The notes below the pieces were generated by a model. It worked only from the letters and a program-made list of their open reading frames with translations. It searched no databases and was not told the origin of the DNA. Of a DNA stretch of 40,715 bases, positions 39,320 through 40,715 are shown in pieces. Source of the DNA: an uncultured Roseburia sp. (GTDB lineage: Bacteria > Bacillota > Clostridia > Lachnospirales > Lachnospiraceae); contig CANQUZ010000003.1 in the NCBI GenBank assembly GCA_947627165.1, positions 1 through 40,715 of the forward strand, in the 5' to 3' direction. Position numbers and translations under genes: made by a program. Within the stretch, counting starts at the first letter, position 1; each line of letters opens with the position of its first letter.

Positions 39320-39385
39320 ATGCAAGCGGCAAACGCGTCGTTTCCCCTCACAGAAGAAATCAGATGGGCGTAAATAGGAATCGAA

Positions 39386-39417
39386 AAAGGGCGGGCTTCC
39401 CTATGGAAGTCCGCCCT
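39386..39417 (-). terminator. Intrinsic terminator of the flavodoxin gene
   Basis: Minus strand AGGGCGGACTTCC-atag-GGAAGCCCGCCCT followed by TTTTTC. Confidence 0.8.
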
Positions 39418-39485
39418 AATTATTCGTTATTGCTCCTGTGTGACCCTATATTATTTTCAAATGAAATCCTCATAGAATCGGTTAT

Positions 39486-40001
39486 TTACACCGATTTTTT
39501 TGCCCAAGCGGCAACTACCATCCAGGAATCGGCAGCATCCGCCCCATGGATGGCAAGGCTCCTGCCGAAAGAGGCTCCCTTACATAATTCTTTCAGATCC
39601 TTTTCGCAATCTCCCAGTCCTGTTCCCTCATGTGTCACCAGAGCCATGACTTTTTTCCCGCTCCAATTCAGCCTTTCCACCTGCGAGAACACTGCCATGG
39701 GATAAGTTCCCCACCAAGAAGGACCGCAGATAAAAATATTGTCGTAACGGTTGATGTCTTTTAAATATTTTTTCAGTTCCGGCCTTGCCCCCTCTTCTTT
39801 CTCCTGCTTTGCTTCCTCAGTGCAGGCCTTGTAGTCCTCTGCATATGCTTTGACCGTCTCTATCTCAAACAAATCCCCACCGACTGCTCTCTGGATAAAT
39901 TCAGCAACAATCTCCGTGTTCCCTCTTTCCAGATTTTTAATTCTCCCATTCCAGTAATTTTCTCCTTTACGGGAGTAGTAAATAATCAGATTATTTGACA
40001 T
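39486..40001 (-). CDS. Flavodoxin family protein
   Basis: LIIYYSRKGENY N-terminus, IFICGPSWWGTYPMAVFSQVE. Confidence 0.9.
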   Translation of the reverse strand: MSNNLIIYYSRKGENYWNGRIKNLERGNTEIVAEFIQRAVGGDLFEIETVKAYAEDYKACTEEAKQEKEEGARPELKKYLKDINRYDNIFICGPSWWGTYPMAVFSQVERLNWSGKKVMALVTHEGTGLGDCEKDLKELCKGASFGRSLAIHGADAADSWMVVAAWAKKSV

Positions 40002-40100
40002 GATGTTCCATCTCCTTTTTATGATAGATACTATTGCTTTCTATTGCTCTAAAAAAGTATCTGCAGAGCAGAAATACATCTGTTTCTCTACATCCGCTTT

Positions 40101-40715
40101 TTATTCCTCCAACAGCATCTGCACGCAGCCATACATTCCGGCGTCGTTGCCAAGCCCTGCTAAGGCAAATTTTGCTTCACGGCAGGCATGGAAAGAAGTT
40201 TCCATATAGTGCTTCTGAATCCCCTGAAGCAAGATATCCCCCGCCTTTGAGACTCCGCCGCCGATGACAATAATTTCCGGATCCACAACGCAGGCAATAT
40301 TGGAAAGGGCAGCCCCAAGAATGGAGCAGACTTCGTCCACTAAGTCTAAGGCGACAGCATCCTGTGCTTTTGCCTCGTCAAACACGTCTTTTGCCGTCAG
40401 GGTTTCAAATTTCCGCAAACCTGTCTCCTCGGAAGACATCGCCAGTTTTCGTTTTGCCAGCCTTACGATCCCGGTGGCGGATGTATACTGCTCTAAACAG
40501 CCATATTTGCCGCAATTACAGGGTTCGATTTCTTCCGGGTTGACAGAGATATGTCCGATTTCTCCCCCTGCTCCATGAAATCCAGCCACTACCTTTCCGT
40601 TCACTATGACTCCGCCGCCTACGCCCGTGCCAAGCGTTACGAGAACAAAGCTTTTCGCTCCGCCGCCTGTCACGGCGTATTCGCCGTACGCCGCCGCGTT
40701 CGCGTCGTTTTCGAG
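40101..40715 (-). CDS. ROK family glucokinase (N-terminus beyond window edge)
   Basis: ENDANAAAYGEYAVTGGG...VLVTLGTGVGGGVIVNGKVVAGFHGAGGEIGHISV; Zn motif CNCGKYGCLEQY. Frame stays open to the window end. Confidence 0.93.
   Translation of the reverse strand, partial: LENDANAAAYGEYAVTGGGAKSFVLVTLGTGVGGGVIVNGKVVAGFHGAGGEIGHISVNPEEIEPCNCGKYGCLEQYTSATGIVRLAKRKLAMSSEETGLRKFETLTAKDVFDEAKAQDAVALDLVDEVCSILGAALSNIACVVDPEIIVIGGGVSKAGDILLQGIQKHYMETSFHACREAKFALAGLGNDAGMYGCVQMLLEE

Overview
This looks like a chromosomal window from a Clostridia/Lachnospiraceae-type Firmicute (inferred from gene content only). From left to right it contains: the 3' end of an Rpn/PD-(D/E)XK transposase-like gene; gdhA; a two-component plus ABC (bacitracin/lantibiotic-immunity type) module; a DUF4321-like membrane protein; an acyl carrier protein; a sulfur-assimilation operon (siroheme Fe-S reductase, TusA-like, thioredoxin, ThiS-like, ThiF-like, JAMM protease); a FecCD-type ABC transporter; a ThiT-like ECF S component; a ~23 kb same-strand Tad/Flp (type IVc) pilus locus; a tyrosine recombinase; a flavodoxin; and a partial ROK kinase. 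The Tad locus also carries a Hanks-type kinase, a PP2C phosphatase, two FHA proteins and a 2148-aa Ig-like surface protein. Main observations: (1) the recombinase at the head of the Tad locus is flanked by perfect 27-bp inverted repeats (37793-37819 and 39293-39319), with a promoter-like sequence just inside the distal repeat, so the segment may be an invertible switch for the Tad operon; (2) both FHA proteins and a third membrane protein carry arrays of GarA/OdhI-like (E/D)-x-T-x-L-(L/F) motifs next to a cognate kinase/phosphatase, suggesting a phospho-threonine switch for a Gram-positive Tad machine; (3) 13773-14672 is a collinear mosaic of fragments of the locus itself, best explained by a ~7-kb tandem duplication followed by three deletions that spared one gene; (4) the ThiS-like carrier has a C-terminal extension after its Gly-Gly and sits with a JAMM protease, suggesting a processed thiocarboxylate sulfur-carrier pathway; (5) a ~146-bp element with 14-bp terminal inverted repeats and a predicted three-way-junction fold has two partial copies nearby. 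All calls come from reading the sequence; no database search was run.
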